Shown in pieces: positions 35,551 through 47,172 of a stretch of 64,000 bases of DNA. Origin of the DNA: Calliphora vicina. Its lineage: Eukaryota; Arthropoda; Insecta; Diptera; Calliphoridae. Positions within the stretch are counted from its first letter, which is position 1; each line of letters opens with the position of its first letter. The stretch is from NCBI RefSeq assembly GCF_958450345.1, contig NC_088781.1, forward strand, positions 43,077,357 to 43,141,356, given 5' to 3'. The notes under the pieces are model-generated. The model had not been told where the DNA came from, did not search any database, and saw nothing but the letters and a program-made list of their open reading frames with translations. Made by a program: the position numbers and the translations under genes.

Positions 35551-35827
35551 TGTTTATTAAAAAATTACTTAAAAAAATATTAGGCTAAAAGTGTTTAGAT
35601 TTTTTTTAAATCAAAAATTTATTAATTGTGTAAAATTTTGATATTTTTAAATTGTTTTTTCCCAAAAGATTTTGCAACTTCATATACAATCCCAATATAT
35701 TAGAATTAATGTAGCCATCGTTATCTCAGAGAGCATTAAATTTTAAAACTTAACTGTTTAATAAATATTATAATTTAAAGAGTCTAATCTACGAAGGATT
35801 TATTGCTGGGAACTCTGTTGTATTTTT

Positions 35828-36453
35828 ATACCCTTCATCATCGTGATATAAGTTTGTCATTCCGTTTGTAATTTCAACATTTTTCATTTCCGACCCTATA
35901 AAGTATATATATTCTGGATTCTTATAGACAGCGGAGTCGATTAAGCCATGTCCGTATGTTTGTCTGTTGAAACCAATTTTCTGAAGACCCCAGATATCAT
36001 CCGGATCCAAATCTTCAATAATTCCGTCAGACATGCTTTCGAGAAGTTTCCTCTTTAAAATCAACAAAATCGGTCCACAAATGGCTGAGATATGCGGAAA
36101 AAACCAGGACACCCTCGATTTTTTACCTATTTTTTACCTATATCTGGATTACTAAGTCATTGATATAGACAATATGGTTATCTAATGATAGATATTTCAA
36201 AGACCTTTGCAATGACGTATATAAAACCATAGTAAGTTGGACCTACAATGGTTCAAAATCGGAAAAATATTTTTTAACACCATTTTTTTCACCAAAAGTG
36301 AAAATTTAAATTTAAAAAAAAAAAATTCCAAAAAATTAAAAAACTTTGGAAAAAAAAATTGTGTTTACATAAAAATATTTAAAATTTGTATTTTGAAGTA
36401 TAATTTGGAGAAGGTTATATAAGATTCGGCACAGCCGAATATAGCTCTCTTAC
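35828..36453 (+). repeat. Dispersed repeat R1, copy d
   Basis: Full set of R1 landmarks from TATACCCTTCATCATCG to the far end TAAGATTCGGCACAGCCGAA then TATAGCTCTCTTACTTG. The TTCGGC-ACA-GCCGAA hairpin near the end is a family hallmark, also seen in copy e. A 107-codon minus-strand frame covers its left half (see findings). Confidence 0.8.
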
Positions 36454-38455
36454 TTGTTTTTTATATCATTGAACGATGTACATATAGTTAATTATTTTAT
36501 ATTTCTTCACAAAAATAAAAAAAAACGTTTAGGCGAATATTTTCCAATAATAAATGCATGCAAATCCGTAAGATAAGAGAGTGTGCAAATAATTTCAAGT
36601 TTGCTGCTGTAAATTTGATTCCTGTCAAATATGTAGGCCTTTTCAATTGGCTAACTTCTGCTAGGATAAGTATAATTTTATAAGTAACTTAAAACAACAA
36701 AGAAAAATCGCTTAATTGTCATCATTCAATTTGGATTATTGTTTTAAGTCACGGCTCTCTTTCTTTCTCTTTGCCTAAAAAAGTATGTGTGCATGTGCAA
36801 ACATAACATAAGTGGGAGCCATTCCACATTCTCCTTTACTAAACTAAAAATATATAAAACAAAATATAAAAAAAATAATAATAAAGAGTAAAACGAGCAC
36901 AACAACTCAAACAAGTACAGAGTACGAGAGTACAATGTACATACCGCCTTAAGCTCTTCCTGTAGCTTTAAATTTATGAAAAAACCATAAAAACGAAACA
37001 AGAAAATAAGGAATAAATAGGAAAAAAGTACAAAAAAAGCACACGCAACACCTCGTACATCATTATCACACAGAGACAGTTTGTAAGGAGGAGAAGAAGA
37101 CATAGCAGCAGCAGTAGCAGCATCATGGTTTGGAAATACTAGTGGTGTAAGAGTAGTAGTAGTAATAAGTAACAGGCGGACTAAGGCAACACAATTGTAT
37201 AGAGACTTTGGTGTATTAAGCAACAGCATCCATCTCCTCCAACCCTGAAACTTAAATTATTCTTTGCATAAAGAAGAAGTTGTTGTCCGTCTATACACGT
37301 CTGTCCTTCGTTTGTTCGCTTTTCTTTTTATCATCGTCATCTTCAACAGCGTAGTCGTCGTCATCACCACGGAGACTGTTCAATGTTGTATGATGTGTGT
37401 CCCCATCATTTATATTTTATACATACAATATCATTTTTTATTCCTTGTTAATATATAAAAAAAAAACATTCATATGCCCAGTAAATATTATGTGATGTCA
37501 GAATTTTGAACTAATTCTGAAAATTTATCAGAAATTTTCTAAATTTCCTTCTGACACTTGACAGAATAGTCTTCAACTTTTTTTTCAGACATTTGTGCAC
37601 ATTTTCTGGAATATATCTCTGAGGCAACATTTTGTTTTGTTTATTTTATCACTTCACTTTCTCGATTATATGTACTTATGAGAACAAGTCAAAATGTGTT
37701 TTAAAATATTGGTCTGCAAATGAGACTTACTGAATTCTGAAAAAAATGTTTTGTGGGTAGGTACATAATCGTAAGAGGGTCATCTTAAAAGTGTTTGTAA
37801 TCCGGCATTTTTAGTAGTTATTATAAAAAAACTGGTTTGAACGAACTCCACAAGTGAAAAAGGGATCAATTAGAAATTTATAATCGCTAAGTTTCACGCT
37901 GATACTGATTTTAAAATATAATTTTGCTTTAGTTTAAGATACCTTTTCCCAAAATATTTGAGGAGCCGTAGAACAAAAGGTACTTTTTCGCATTTTTTCA
38001 AAAATGGTTTTTTTTTAATCTTCTAGAAACAATTAAAAAATATTTAATTTCAATATGTAATTTGTTTATATATTAGATCAGGATTAAAAACATTCATTTA
38101 AAATATTATCGTTTAAAAAAACGCATAAAAAACATAATTTTGAATTTTGTTTTTAACAAAACTTTCTTTTTTTTTCTTTATTTTTTAACAAAAGGTTCCT
38201 CATTTGTTCTTTGGTCATTTCCAGGGATAGAAAAGGAAAAATTTGTTCGGTATCAAAATAGTATTCAAATATTTTTTTTTATATTAGCGAGTTTTGTGCT
38301 GGAAATCATCCGTAAAAATAATGTTTTTATGTAGATGTTCTATAGATTGAAGATTTTCTTTAGAAAATACTGTTATATTGAATAGTTTCTATATAAACTA
38401 ATATTATACACAAGATTTTGTTTAGAAAATACTCTTAACACAAGAATCTCTATAA
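36454..38455. other. Non-coding; no gene seen
   Basis: Contains (AGC)n/(GTAGTA)n-like stretches at 37100-37170 and 37260-37380. Frames here, including a 161-codon minus-strand one, are low-complexity and hydrophobic and are not supported as genes. Confidence 0.45.
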
Positions 38456-39855
38456 AATAAACAATTAACGGCCATTTTCACAATGTACGATTATTTCATT
38501 TTAACCGGAAAATTAACTAACTGTCGGTTTGTTTAACGGGGACCATTTAACCAACGGTTACCGATTTACGTTTCACCATCATTTGATTACTTAACCAAAG
38601 CATTCAGTAGAAAGTATGGCAATAATGCATACATTTGTTTACGAAAAATAGTGAAATGAAAGATTGAAATATAAAAAATTGTCTAAAAGACGGCATAAAA
38701 AATAATAGTTTGTGTTTTCTTAGTGATATAATAAAAAAAACGTATAAAACTCAAAAATATTAAGGTACCTAACTGTAAAATTTACAGAACAAACTGAACA
38801 ACAATTACTGAAAACCAACAAGCAAAATTGCACATTTGTTGTTTGGTTTGTAAGTGCAATATCCGGGTGGTATATGGATCACCCCGTGCAAAATTTACTT
38901 TTCTTCGCTTTACACTTTTAACAATTATAAATATTACAAAAATATAAATGTTTTTCCATGTTCTTTTATTATATTTCTTACAATTAAGATGCTAACCGGC
39001 GAAATTTGTTCGGTTATATTTAACAGCAACTTTGTTGTTAAATAGTGTCAATTAAGAATTAATCGTACATTGTGAAATTCAAATTAGCCTAACTTGCGGT
39101 TAAAGTTCACGTTAACTTTTAATCGTACATTGTGAGAATGGCCGTAAGAGTGCTATATTCGGCTGTGCCGAATCTTATATACCCTTCACCAAATTATACT
39201 TCAAAATACAAATTTTAAATATTTTTAGGTAAACAAGATTTATTTGTTTGTTGTTTTTTCATTGTTTGGAAACAATTTTTTTTCCAATTATTTTTTTTAA
39301 AAATTTAAAATTTTTTTTTTTTAAATTTAAATTTTTTTTTTTAAATTAAAAAAAAATTTTTTTTGGTGAAAAAAAATTCGGGTTAAAAAATATTTGTTCC
39401 GATTTTGACCCATTGTAGGTCCAGCTTACTATGGTCTTATATAAGTTGCAAAGGTCTTTGAAATATCTATCATTAGATATCCATATTAGCTATATTAATG
39501 CCTTAGTATTCCAGATATAGGTCAAAAATAGGTCAAAAATCGAGGTTGTCTTGGTTTTTTCCTCATATCTCAGCCATTTGTGGACCGATTTTGCTGATTT
39601 TAAATAGCAAAATTCTCGAAAGCATGTCTGAAAGAATTATTGAAGATTTGGATCCCGAAGATATCTGGGGTCTTCAGAAAATTGATTTCAACAGACAGAC
39701 GGTCAGACAGACAGACGGACATGGCTTAATCGACTCCGCTATCTATAAGGATCCAGAATATATATACTTTATAGGGTCGGAAATGAAAAATGTAGAAATT
39801 ACAAATGGAATGACAAACTTATATATACCCTTCTCACGAAGGTGAAGGGTATAAT
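38456..39855 (-). repeat. Dispersed repeat R1, copy e (terminus split by a Harbinger-like element)
   Basis: After the nested element, GCTATATTCGGCTGTGCCG and TATACCCTTCACCAAATTA open the repeat, followed by the A/T-only segment, ATCATTAGATATCCATATTA, CATATCTCAGCCATTTGTGG, ATGGCTTAATCGACTCCGC, and CACGAAGGTGAAGGGTATAA at the far end. The few bases left of the nested element (AAACAATTAA) continue the R1 end seen in copy d (AACAAGTAAGAG), so the insertion lies inside R1. Confidence 0.75.
38469..39144. mobile_element. PIF/Harbinger-like non-autonomous element
   Basis: Inverted ends CGGCCATTTTCACAATGTAC and CGGCCATTCTCACAATGTAC, both continuing GATTA (24 of 25 positions identical). The target duplication is TAA (38466-38468, 39145-39147). 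A 3-bp TWA duplication is the signature of PIF/Harbinger. 676 bp with no transposase frame; the interior has TTAACC/GGTTAA-rich stretches. Confidence 0.85.
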
Positions 39856-40439
39856 AACCAAGTTATAACCAAAGTTGAAGCTAAAGTATCATCAAGTATA
39901 TGATTTTCTTGAACAAAATAACGTATACGCTTTGAGTAATTAATTAATAAATCGTTTTTACCTTATTTTAGATAGTATCCTAATTTTAAATTTAAAAATA
40001 TTGAAGAAACTTTTTTAGTTTAAAAAAAGTAGTCGTTAGTAATTAAAATAAAAAAAACATAATAAAATTAAAAAAGTATATATAAACAGCTTTTATTTAA
40101 AATTAAAAAAATATTTTTATTTAAGTTTTTATTTTTTCATAAAAATTTATATTGATGATACGTTTTTTTGTTTCAGAAAATAACAATTCAAAAAAACGTA
40201 AGCCACATATCTTAAAGTGTGCTTTGAAAAAATTATTTTTTTTTCATAAAGTATATTTCTAGAGTCATTGTAATTCAAATTTGAAAATTTTGTTTCAATA
40301 TCTCAAGACGTTTTCATTTTATATTGTTTTTTGCTTCTCCTATAAACTCATGAAAAGTGATGTTACGTTATTTTGCATTTTAGGTGACGATATACCCTTC
40401 CCACTTAGGTGAAGAAAAATAAGAGAAAAGAAAAATGAC
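39856..40439. other. Non-coding; no gene seen
   Basis: A+T-rich spacer between R1 copy e and a LINE relic. Confidence 0.45.
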
Positions 40440-40885
40440 AGGATAAAAGTATAGACTGGTATTCACGAGTCCCGTTACCTAAAAATAGCCAGGCTTATAA
40501 AATTCCTAGATCATATCTAGATATATCCCCCAGTTCATCATGGAATCTTTACTCTAGCCATTTTTGCCTGAGTTTAGAACAGTTAAACAGAATATGTTCC
40601 ACTGTTTCTAGTTCCTCAATTTTCTCGCACAACCTACAGAAGTCCTGTGCGCCCATATCTCATTTACCAATGAAGGCTCCAATTGAACAGTGCCCGGTTA
40701 TCACTCATATCCAACCCAAATAGTATTGTGGTTGGCTTTACATCCAACTTTGGCCAAATAGCCCTGGACACCCTGCAATCCGTCCAGGATTGGTTCATAG
40801 AGTCCAGGAATCTTTCGAAGATAAACCTATAATTTTGGCATATAGGAGGTTTAACCTCCCAGTCCCATCTAAAAAAAGCGGATCC
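40440..40885 (-). mobile_element. LINE relic (3' end, downstream of RNase H)
   Basis: Minus-strand pieces: 'DWEVKPPICQNYRFIFERFL', PKLDVKPTTILFGLD-like, 'MSDNRALFNWSLHW' in a shifted frame (family GVITGHCxIG region), 'CAQDFCRLCEKIEELETVEH', 'ILFNCSKLRQKWLE', 'RFHDELGDISR', 'WLFLGNGT'. The CxxC...H...C zinc-knuckle block and its order match the C-terminal tail of I-group LINEs that carry RNase H. Same family as the LINE at 54900. The upstream end is fused to mariner relic F. Confidence 0.78.
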
Positions 40886-41390
40886 TAACCACTTCATCCT
40901 AAATACTTTTTAACAGGTATTACAATATGTGGCCGAGCGTTGTCATGATGGAATATTACAGTTTCATGTCTGGCCCCATATTCTGGGCGTTTTTCGGCCA
41001 ATACTCGCTTCAAAAGAATCAGAATTTCCGCAGCTCATAATAGAGTGGACACTTTTGCTTCCACCAAATACAGAGAATTACCTCAGCGCTTTGGTGTCGA
41101 TTCGGTTGGTTGGCCGGGCTTCACAAACGATCTCTTACGCTTTGGGTTATCGTAATGGATTCATTTTACATCTAAAGTAATGATTCGGTGCAAAAATGAT
41201 TTTCTTTTATAGCGTTCAAGCATCATTTCGGACATGCAAAATCGACTTTCAAGGTCTAGGCTTCAATTCGTATGGTACCCAATTTCCTTGCTTTTGTAAG
41301 ACTCCTGCTGCTCGAAAACGTCTTCCGTGTTAAAATCACCAATTCTGAATCGCACAAACCATTTCGCGAACAACATAAATTTTAGTTTAA
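40886..41390 (-). mobile_element. mariner relic F
   Basis: Minus-strand pieces: 'RIGDFNTED' at the upstream end, KPxTLKVDFACPK-like, 'RIITLDVK(stop)IHYDNPKRK' (first Asp kept), 'VKPGQPTES', KCPLYYELRKF-like, 'FWRRVLAEKRPEYGARHETV', 'IFHHDNARPHIVIPVKKYL' and MKW, where LINE sequence takes over. The third catalytic block is lost at that joint. Confidence 0.8.
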
Positions 41391-42774
41391 GTTAGGTTTA
41401 AACAAAGAATGTAGATTTATTTTAAAAACTAGCTCTAAGTATATTCAAATAAAAGGCTTTTTGTATGGCAATTAGAACATCGCTACGGAAGGATCTGAGT
41501 CTCACTAGAACAAAGATTGTCAATTCAATGTAAGCTGTATCCTACAAAAGTATTTTTTACAGGAAACACTCGGTGACAGAGGAAATGCTACAACAACAAA
41601 ATACCTTTGTATGGAAATTGTTATTAAAAACATTTTTTCATTGTTGCAACAAAGTCTCTGGAGGTTGCGGATTCGATAGAGAATCTGGTTGGTTTCCTGC
41701 AACGAGCAGCTAGAATATAATTTAATTGTGTTGCTGTATAAACTAAATAGACCCCAAGTGAAATTAAAACTGAAACTTTACAGACCAAAGAAATATTGAA
41801 AAATACCGGTTTTTAGGATGAACACTGATAGTTATTCTATAATTCCCAAGGCTTTCGATATAACCCTCGTAAATACATACATACATATTGGTTGTTTGTT
41901 TATTTGTATTTCTTTTTTTTTGTTAATATCTTGCTACAAGTCGTTTTTATGTGAGTTTGTTTTTTTAACTTGAGGTTGGGTTGATTTCGTTCTTGTTGGT
42001 TTTAACATTTTGTCGCTTGAGTTGCGCGGCAAATGTGTTAAATTTGTGCGCGCGCCATTTTTTTCCTTCCATGTTTTAGTTTTTGTTGTGTATGCTGTAT
42101 ATGCTGTTGCTATTTCGCATATAATTCTTAAAGTTGTTGTATATTTTATGTGCCTTGTTGCTGTATAGTTAGTTGTGGTGTCAGTGTGTATTTATGTTGT
42201 GTACCCTTCCTTAACAACTTCTCATTTGTGACAAGCAGCACAATATCCACACAGCCAGCATCCCAATATTTGTTAAATGTACACAAGATTTGTTTCTTTT
42301 TTTTTCATCTATCTATATGTATCGAGCATAGAATCTGGTGGGTACTCAAATTAATGACAGGGATTGGGATTAAAGGAAAAAATATTAAAGAAATTGAGTC
42401 TTTTAGCAGATCCTTTTAAAAGTCTTTCATTATATGAAATCAATATAAAATTAGTGAAACTTATTTCAATCATTGAGGAAATAAAAACGATTTTTGGTGA
42501 TCGAACCTCCAAACTTTATTGTTTTGAAAACTATTATAAATGGAGATCAGTAGAATTTTGTATTTTAACCAATTTCCAAAGCCCTTTTTCCAATTGGATT
42601 GGAACCATTAAACTTTTCTTAGGACATCAAAAATCTTTCAATTCGGTATTTCGGGAATAAAAAGTATTCATCTCACATATGATCAGTTTGATGTTTTGAG
42701 ATCTCAAAAAATGACTTATTTCTGACGATTTGATTGTTTTTTCCGATGAATCAGGCAAATGATTCAAACAGCTC
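41391..42774. other. Non-coding; no gene seen
   Basis: No repeat family or exon recognised. Two overlapping short frames at 42150-42660 have no splice or start support. Confidence 0.45.
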
Positions 42775-43460
42775 TGAGCGCGACTGAACTGCTCATCTGT
42801 TGAGTCCAAGAACGAATCAAGCCAATATCAGATACTCTGTTCCAAAGTGAAGCGTATCCCAGAGAAAGCGTTCTGCAGCAATCGAAAAAACTAGTAGTCG
42901 GACGAAGCACGGTCTGGACTATAAAGCGGGTGAGGCAAAACTTCCCAACTATTTCATTGTTAATACTTTTTAACAGGTATTGCAACATGTGGCCGAGCGT
43001 TGTCATGAGGGAATATTACGGTTTCATGTCTGGCCGCATATGCTGGGCGTTTTTCAGCAATGCTCGCTTCAAACGAATCAGTTGCCTTCGGTACAGTTTT
43101 CCTGTGATTGTCTGGTCAGATTTCAGCAGCTCATAATAGATAGGACCATTTTGATCCCATATACAGAGCATTACCTTAGCTCCATGGATAATTGGATTTG
43201 GTGTTGATTCGGCTGGTTGCACGGGTTTCACATACGATCTCTTACGCTTCGGGTTATGAGTTGATCCCAAAATTATTTTTTTTTATAGCGTTCAAGCGTT
43301 CACTTCGGACATGCAGAATCGACTTTTGGATGAATTCTACTGCTCGCAAACGATTTGAAATTCGAAACGGATATGGACAAATTTTGAATCCTCTAACCTT
43401 CACAATTTTATAGACGTCTATTGAATTGAATCGCGATCGAAGATTTATCAATGTCACTGG
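42775..43460 (-). mobile_element. mariner relic G
   Basis: Minus-strand pieces: an N-terminal KTIxSERLNAIKK-like stretch, 'NPKRKRSYVKPVQPAESTPN', 'IIHGAKVMLCIWDQNGPIYY', 'ELLKSDQTITGKLYRRQLIR', 'LKRALLKNAQHMRPD', then in other frames HDNARPHVAIPVKKY-like, SPDRASSDY-like (third Asp) and the C-terminal 'RTLSLGYASLWNRVSDIGLI'. The TCDEKWI block is deleted. Frameshifts abolish function. Confidence 0.85.
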
Positions 43461-45287
43461 ATAAATCTAGTACTTTTCTAGACTAGTACTTGACCTTGAG
43501 TTGACAAGGAGTCCTATCAAATCGCGACTGAACTTTTTCATATTTCTTTGCTGTCATGAGTTCATTTCTGAATAAAAAAAAAACGTTCGTTTGATATTGA
43601 TCGAGTGCGACTAGGTTCGTTCCGAAGCGTACATCCAATTAACGTGGAAGAATGATTATGACGCTGGTATACAACAGAAAACATTTTGTTTAACATCTTC
43701 AGCTTGGTCTCAAATATATTGAGAGACACTTGAACAACAAGATTTCCATTACGATCCCTGTAAAATGTTGTTCCTCTTTAACTACCAAGAATACCGAAAA
43801 AAAAACCTGCTGCTGTTGCTGGTTTTTATGACAATGAAATCCACACACATACATAAACCAGAATAATGAAAAACGGGCGTACTTGTTGTCGTAGTATTTA
43901 ACCTTACCAGCGTCATCATCATCGTCGTCAGCATCACCAACCACAGCAACAACATCATCATCACCATCGACCTCGCCAACAACAAACAAACTCAAACTCG
44001 TTATAATTTTTGCAAATATTTAAAGGTTGCCGGTTTTTTTAAATTTTTTGCTCTGTTCACTTATTTTTCCACCTTTTCTTTTAATGCCAAATTCATTCAT
44101 TATTTTAACGTGTTTTTTGTCGTCGTGGTTGTTGTCTTTTCAACTTCTTGTCCATGGCAGTTGCCAAGCAACAAACAAAGTTTTCAATTCGAAATCAAAG
44201 CAAAATCCTACCAAGGAAACTTTTGCATGAAGGAATCATAAGCCAAAGTGGTTAAAATATGCAAAAACAAAAAAAAATAACCAAACAGAAAATGTGAAAA
44301 AAGCAAAAGAAGTTAAAATAATGAATTGTTCGAGATTTTCTTCAATAAAAAAAAATGCATTAAATGTGGTTGGAATGTTTAAAAAGTCAGCAGAGAAAAG
44401 AGAGGTTTTCGCTGCTCTCTCGCTCAACGAAGTTTTGAGCAGATTGTTGCTTTAATTTAAATGAATTCCACCCCAAAAAATATTTTATCGTAGAAAAAAA
44501 TAATAAGAATTTTGCGGGTTAATGTTCGATTTACTTGGAATTTTTGTATAATTTTTTTATTTATATCGTTCCTTCATTTACGACCAAACGAGCGACCATT
44601 TAGAGACAAATTAGAGAAGAGTATGAACGTTTGGCGATGGCTGTTGATACAAGTTTAAGAAATAAATTATGAATTTTTTTTTCGAACTTAGCAAATACAT
44701 ATGATTGTATGTATGTATATGTACCTACTATATGTAAATAAACTTTAGAAACTTAATTACAGATAACAAAACATTCAATGAAATCTTTAGAAAGATAAGA
44801 TAAGAATAGAAAAAAAACGAGGGAACAAAAATGCATTTATGTACATAAATTATGTATATAAACGTAGTATGTAAATATCCATACATATGTATTTACTCTT
44901 ATATAGGGAAATTACTTAATAGATTAATGAAAGCAAAGTTATGTTAATAGTTTAATTGTTCATACATATGCAAGTATTTTGGAGGGTAACGGAGTAAAAA
45001 AACCCTTTTAGATTTTAAATCCACATTTACAAACTACATCAGCAATGGAAACTTAAGATTTTGAAAAGCTGCTAAACTTATTACAAAATAGTACTATTAT
45101 ACGATTGAAGGTACTGGAATTTACATTACTGAAATACTCGAAAATACGGTTATCTCTCAAAATATCGGTAATCATTCTCAGGCTAACATATCCAATTCTT
45201 GAAACAATTTGATACATGTCATGTCCATCTCGAGCCATAAGGCCATCGTCACTGAAGAGTTCTTTCTATTCCTACACGATCGGTTGG
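43461..45287. other. Non-coding; no gene seen
   Basis: Contains a CAT/CAG/CAA-rich stretch at 43800-43990 that reads as poly-Asp/Val/Met in overlapping minus frames. Repeat composition and mutual overlap argue against coding. Confidence 0.5.
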
Positions 45288-45770
45288 TAGTAGTGACATA
45301 ATAGTGGCTGTATTCGAATATTCAGTTAAAGAACATTGTAGAAAGTACACCACAGATGGCGTATGTATTAGTAAGATCTAGAATATTCGAATTTTGACAG
45401 TTAAAGAGCAATCTAGAATGCAGATGGCAGTGTTATTAATAGTGGCAGAGGTTGCAGTAGTGAGTGAGTTTATCAGAGACGCTTTTCGAATAAACATCAA
45501 ATGAGTGCCTTAAAGTGTGTTGTGTTTTTTTCAAGTAAATTCGTGTACATTATAAATTGTGTCTGTATTTCTGCGAATTTACAAACGTGTATAAAAAAAT
45601 ATTGAGTGACTATTTAATTCTGTTGTTGTTGTACATTTGAATAAATAAAGAGTTGTTACCATTTTCAAACTACTAAACGGCTTTTATTTGCAATCAAAAG
45701 TATCCGGTTTATTTAAAGGAAATAAACCAAACGTTTTGAAAAGGTTAAAACGTAACAATATATTTGGAAT
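45288..45770 (+). mobile_element. Possible solo LTR
   Basis: Starts near AGTGACATAATAGTGGCTG, like the LTR starts of some fly gypsy-class retrotransposons. It contains two diverged copies of a 50-70 bp segment (ATTCGAATATTCAGTTAAAG...CAGATGGC at 45307 and 45383), then AATAAATAAAG with downstream GTTGTTACC, like an R-U5 polyadenylation region, and ends near AAAACGTAACA. No target duplication, primer-binding site or internal domain was found, so this is tentative. Confidence 0.3.
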
Positions 45771-45892
45771 GCTATAATCTCAAATAAGATAATTACGATA
45801 AATTTTACTCGATATAGAATGAGGTAATTCAGCCCCAGTCATGCGAGTTCATCGGCAATCTAGATACCATGAACATCACAGTGCTTCTGAAC

Positions 45893-46630
45893 TAGAGATG
45901 CCAAACTGGGAATCCCGTTCCCCAAAATCCCGAAGACCGGAATTTTTTAATTTTAAATCCCGGGGTTTTCGGGATTCTCCAAATCCCGTTTTTCATAAAT
46001 AAATAGGGAAAATTGTAATTTTTGTGTGCCTTTTTCATGCATTTTGACATTCTACATCACAAAGTGATGTTCAGAAAAGTTGTTAAGCTCAACTCCTGCT
46101 ACAATATAGTTAAAATAGGAAAACGGTATTTTTGGTTTTCCTTGAGTGGGGCTCTAGAAAATAAATTCTTCACTTTTTTTCGATTGCTAAAAGGCTAAAA
46201 GATAAGGTACTGTTTTTACCAGTATGTACATTAGGCTGGATCGATTTGTATGGACGATCAAAAAGTAAAAAATCGTATAGCAGATACGCAATCTACGAAA
46301 AATTCTAAGAAAGTTTTCTCAAGAAACCATAGGTCTAAAATTTTATGCTTTTAACCCCCAGTAACACGAAGGCTGGTTATGTGTTAACTAATAGTTATAC
46401 TGACAGTTTTCATACAAAAATAATTTTAACCGACAGTATAACTATCAGTTAAGGCATAACCAGGCTTCGTGTTAATGGGGGTAAGTGTCTAATAAAAATG
46501 AATCGCTAAATAAAAAATTTTCTTTCAATTGTAAAGACATAATTATGTACGTTTCTTTCTTATAATTTTCGGGATTTTAGATTTCCCGAAACCCCGGATT
46601 TTCAAAAATCAGTCCCGATTTGCATCTCTA
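45893..46630. mobile_element. Complete hAT-type non-autonomous element inside the LINE
   Basis: Inverted ends TAGAGATGC on both sides, followed on each by G+C-rich motifs (CAAACTGGGAATCCCG left; AAATCGGGACTG right). The 8-bp target TTCTGAAC is duplicated exactly at 45885-45892 and 46631-46638, and removing the element rejoins the LINE frame LLWVQ-KHCDVHG. Subterminal CCCGGGGTTTTCGGGAT and TTTCCCGAAACCCCGG are inverted relatives. No transposase frame. A second hairpin is nested inside. Confidence 0.9.
46352..46484. repeat. Foldback nested in the hAT-type element
   Basis: Left ACCCCCAGTAACACGAAGG then CTGGTTATG, AGTTATACTGACAGTTTTC; right arm read inward ACCCCCATTAACACGAAGC then CTGGTTATG, AGTTATACTGTCGGTT. 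Arms are about 60 bp and imperfect. No clear target duplication; may be a small DNA element of its own. Confidence 0.7.
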
Positions 46631-46799
46631 TTCTGAACCCACAACAACCCAATAGTTTATAGACTCATAAGGACCCAAAGGTCTTCCCTACAGTCTCTAA
46701 TTTGAATCCTACCACATGATCTTCTAGATCCTTCAATGCCGCTTGACTGTCAACATAGATGATTCCCAGTATCAATTCAGAGGCTTTCAAGATTGCCAA

Positions 46800-47172
46800 G
46801 GGGGTTATTCACCCCTATCGTGAAAAACATGTGAAATTTATGTTCCCATGAAATATCCATTTCCCTCGAAGGGAAAATTGCTATCGTGATATTCCCCTAA
46901 ACTTTTCATTCACAATAGTTGATTTTGTTCGTAGCAGCTGTTTATTGTTTACAAAATTTCATCTAAAAATTTCACAACATGGTAAATTTTTTCACATGAA
47001 CAAAGTTTATGAACGAAAAATGGGAAATGGGAACATATTTCATGTGAAATAATGATTCGCGATAGGGGTGATTATGTAACTTCTTTCGAAAAGAAATTCG
47101 TTCGAATTTGTATAATTTATACATTATATTTCGAAAGTGTTTCGTTTCGAATCGAATTACATAATAACCCCC
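46800..47172. mobile_element. Foldback element with GGGGGTTATT ends (split by a MITE)
   Basis: Outer ends GGGGGTTATT and AATAACCCCC. With the nested 261-bp MITE and its 3-bp duplication removed, the inverted arms continue ATGTAACTTCTTTCGAAAAG / ATGTAATTCGATTCGAAACG and the element is about 109 bp. A relative of the same size is at 47611. Confidence 0.72.
46810..47070. mobile_element. MITE with CACCCCTATCG ends, ATT target duplication (copy 1)
   Basis: Ends CACCCCTATCGTGAA and, read inward from the right, CACCCCTATCGCGAATCA. ATT is duplicated at 46807-46809 and 47071-47073. The interior (TTCCCTCGAAGGGAAA hairpin, ATTCACAATAGTTGATTTTG, CAGCTGTTTATTG) matches 53931-54162 in inverse orientation. 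CAC termini with a 3-bp duplication suggest the CACTA/EnSpm type; this is inferred, as no transposase is present. Confidence 0.82.

Noticed and set aside
36744..37229. 161-codon minus-strand open frame
   Set aside because: Overlaps CAG/GTAGTA-like simple repeats and T-rich DNA; sequence is Leu/Phe/Ser/Tyr-rich without domain, and no splice or promoter context. Length is within reach of chance in such composition.
42150..42660. Pair of overlapping plus-strand frames (89 and 98 codons)
   Set aside because: No splice sites, start context or recognisable domain; codon use like the surrounding A+T-rich spacer.
43699..43995. Asp/Val-rich minus-strand frames of 67-98 codons
   Set aside because: CAT/CAG simple repeat read in two overlapping frames; neither has coding character.
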